Origin: Bacteroidetes bacterium RIFCSPLOWO2_12_FULL_37_12
Lineage (GTDB): Bacteria > Bacteroidota > Bacteroidia > 2-12-FULL-37-12
DNA length: 64,000 nt
Assembly (NCBI GenBank): GCA_001769655.1
Contig: MEPC01000034.1
Location: 128,174-192,173 of the forward strand
Reading direction: 5' to 3'
Part shown: positions 62,201-64,000 of the stretch, piece after piece
Layout of the letters: every line of letters starts with the position of its first letter
Position numbering within the stretch: the first letter of the stretch is position 1
The notes under the pieces: generated by a model
Databases searched by the model: none
Seen by the model: the letters and a program-made list of their open reading frames with translations, nothing else
What the model was told of the DNA's origin: nothing
Program-made: the position numbers and the translations under genes

Positions 62201-64000
62201 GTCAGCGCTCTTTTTGAGGAAGTGGAACAAAAAAATTTAAGAAATCGCGTGGCTTCTATTGCAATTTACAATAACTTTGCGGTAAATACCGCCGATCCTG
62301 AAATGATACCGCTCAACTATGATCACGCCACCCATTACAGTTACGACATCCATGGCAACGTAGAGGAATTGATTCAGGAGGACCCTAGTTTGAAGGAACT
62401 TGGGCAAAACATTAAACGACTGAAATACACGTATGATCTCGTGAGCGGAAATGTGAAAGCAGTGGATTATCAGCGTGGTAAATTGGATGCGTTTTATCAC
62501 AAATACGAATACGATGCCGACAACCGTATTACGGAAGTTTTCACCAGCAGTGACGGAGTAATCTGGGACAAAGACGGAGGGTATAAATACTACAAGCACG
62601 GTCCGCTCGCAAGAACAGAGATCGGTGATATAAAAGTTCAAGGTATGGATTATGCATATACATTACAGGGATGGATTAAAGGAGTGAATAGTGATTTATT
62701 AATTTCTGGCAGAGATATAGGCAAAGACGGTGATCGGGATGAAGCCGGCAACCAAAATAGAAATTTTGCGGTGGATGCATTCGGTTATTCGCTTGGTTAT
62801 TATGAGGATGATGCCAAAACTCCCGAGTTTGATGGGGATTATACGCCAATAGGATTTGATTTGAAAGACGCGACTAAGGACGATGCCAAAAAATTTTTCT
62901 TAGCCAAAAAAGATAATAGTGTATTAACGGCAAGACATGATTTATTCAATGGAAATATTTCAACCATGGTGACCACCCTTACTGAACCTGATGCTACGAA
63001 GGATGGAAAATCAATCCCTGGAACAACCATCCCACAGCTCACTGCTTACCGTTATGACCAGTTGAATCGTTTAGTGAATACAGATGCGTTTGAAGGCGAC
63101 GAGTATCTGGAACAACAAAATGAATGGAAATCCGGTGGAAAAAAAGATCTTAGCTATCACAGCGAGTACACCTATGATGCCAACGGAAACATTGAAACAC
63201 TTCAACGTTATGCTTGGCTTTGGGACGATCGGGATGACGGCAAGCTGGTGAAGAAGGCGGTCAAAATGGATGAACTTAACTATTTTTATGAAAATTTGAA
63301 CAATTTGGACCATTCTAACAATAAGTATCTTCGCAACACCAATAAACTGCGTTATGTAACGGATGGGGTGACAGATAAAGATCTTTTTGGCGTGGACATT
63401 GACGATCAGCAGAAAGACAACTATGCCTATGATGAGATTGGGAATTTGAGAGCAGACATAAGTGAAGAGATAGCTAATATAACGTGGAATGTTTATGGCA
63501 AGATAAGTAGCATAGAGCGGACTGCAAGCAGTAAGAAGTCCGATATTGAGTTTCGCTATGATGCTTCCGGTAACAGGATCATGAAATTGGTAAAGTCCAG
63601 GAACGGGCAGGGTATAGACGCCGAGAACAAATGGACCTATACCCATTATGTAAGAGATGCGAGCGGCAATATAATGGCGACTTATGATAGGAGCTATCTG
63701 AATACAGATAATGTAAAAGAGCAATACCGTCTCAGCGAACATATAATTTACGGAAGCAGTCGTTTGGGAGAAAAAACATATCCGGATAAAGTGCTTACGG
63801 AGATAACGCATCAGGAAGGCGCTGACAAAGTGATTAATATAACAGAAGAAGAAAACTTAGTTGTATTTAATAGAATATTGGGGTTGAAACGTTACGAAAT
63901 GGTGAATCATTTGGGGAATGTGTGTGTAGTCATCAGTGATAGGAAGGTGGCGGTGGCTACAACACTCAACGGAAATGTGTTTGACCACTGGAAAGCAGAT
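50267..64000 (+). CDS. Giant secreted hybrid protein, 3'-incomplete (at least 4578 codons): choice-of-anchor L, SprB array, RHS, YCF48-like propeller, RHS
   Basis: ATG at 50267 ([34 protein letters not shown]). The reading frame was checked at several points (56042, 59402, 61982, 63962) and is consistent to the last base. No plus-strand ORF is listed in this frame, as expected if it has no stop in the window. Confidence 0.88.
   Translation, partial: [4578 protein letters not shown]
50360..51140 (+). other. Choice-of-anchor L-like domain within the giant ORF
   Basis: [19 protein letters not shown]...[31 protein letters not shown]...[31 protein letters not shown]. Confidence 0.75.
51620..58720 (+). 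repeat. Array of about 28 SprB-like repeats (65-90 aa each), interrupted once by Ig-like segments
   Basis: Consensus ..v.CfG..dGsi.v...GGt.PYsYsWsnG.tt..i..L.[10 protein letters not shown]..gCt......i.eP; Ig-like interruption about 54895-55430. Confidence 0.88.
58700..59160 (+). other. RHS/YD segment 1
   Basis: [63 protein letters not shown] ... [21 protein letters not shown]. Confidence 0.85.
59190..61920 (+). other. YCF48/BNR-type beta-propeller region, roughly 15-19 blade motifs
   Basis: [117 protein letters not shown]. Confidence 0.85.
61930..64000 (+). other. RHS/YD segment 2, running off the window end
   Basis: [42 protein letters not shown] ... [18 protein letters not shown] ... [15 protein letters not shown] ... 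[34 protein letters not shown]. Confidence 0.9.

Noticed and set aside
51221-63811. Many minus-strand ORFs of 60-246 aa in the ORF track (for example 53486-54025, 62237-62641, 63071-63811)
   Set aside because: They lie antisense to the continuous plus-strand giant ORF and their translations show no recognisable families; they reflect codon-composition artefacts of the repeats.
1-64000. tRNA, rRNA and CRISPR loci
   Set aside because: No cloverleaf-like tRNA sequences, rRNA segments or repeat-spacer arrays were recognised by reading; a tRNAscan/Infernal run would be needed to exclude them.

Overview
This 64 kb window comes from an AT-rich Bacteroidetes-type genome (T9SS sorting-domain tail, TAnnTTTG-like -7 boxes, SprB repeats, SpvB/RHS-type giant proteins). 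Left third: remnants of a SprB/T9SS protein and of a DUF4143 ATPase; housekeeping genes (DUF2723 membrane protein, cysS, a TerB/ABCG-like transporter, M3 peptidase, nuoN); an AAA ATPase; a TPR protein; and a respiratory cluster (P460-like cytochrome, NapA-like molybdoenzyme, tetraheme NapC/NrfH-like cytochrome). Middle (19.5-32 kb): a type IV pilus/type II secretion-like cluster (prepilins, minimal A24 peptidase, GspF, GspE, PilM/N-like, PilO-like, PilP-like, FN3 lipoprotein, secretin). Right half (32.6-64 kb): a co-directional cluster of very large secreted proteins related to Bacteroidetes SpvB/RHS (YD-repeat) proteins. Its last ORF (50267 to beyond 64000, at least 4578 codons) is missing from the supplied ORF track because it has no stop in the window. 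It joins a choice-of-anchor-L-like domain, about 28 SprB-like repeats, an RHS segment, a long YCF48/BNR-type propeller region and more RHS repeats. My main proposal is that two ancestral RHS-type genes have each been split by insertion of adhesin-type modules carrying new signal peptides, with a beta-propeller inserted inside the RHS shell. The SprB array also follows a cysteine rule: every unit lacking its first Cys is followed by an extra hinge Cys (8 of 8). All homology calls come from reading motifs; no database search was run.
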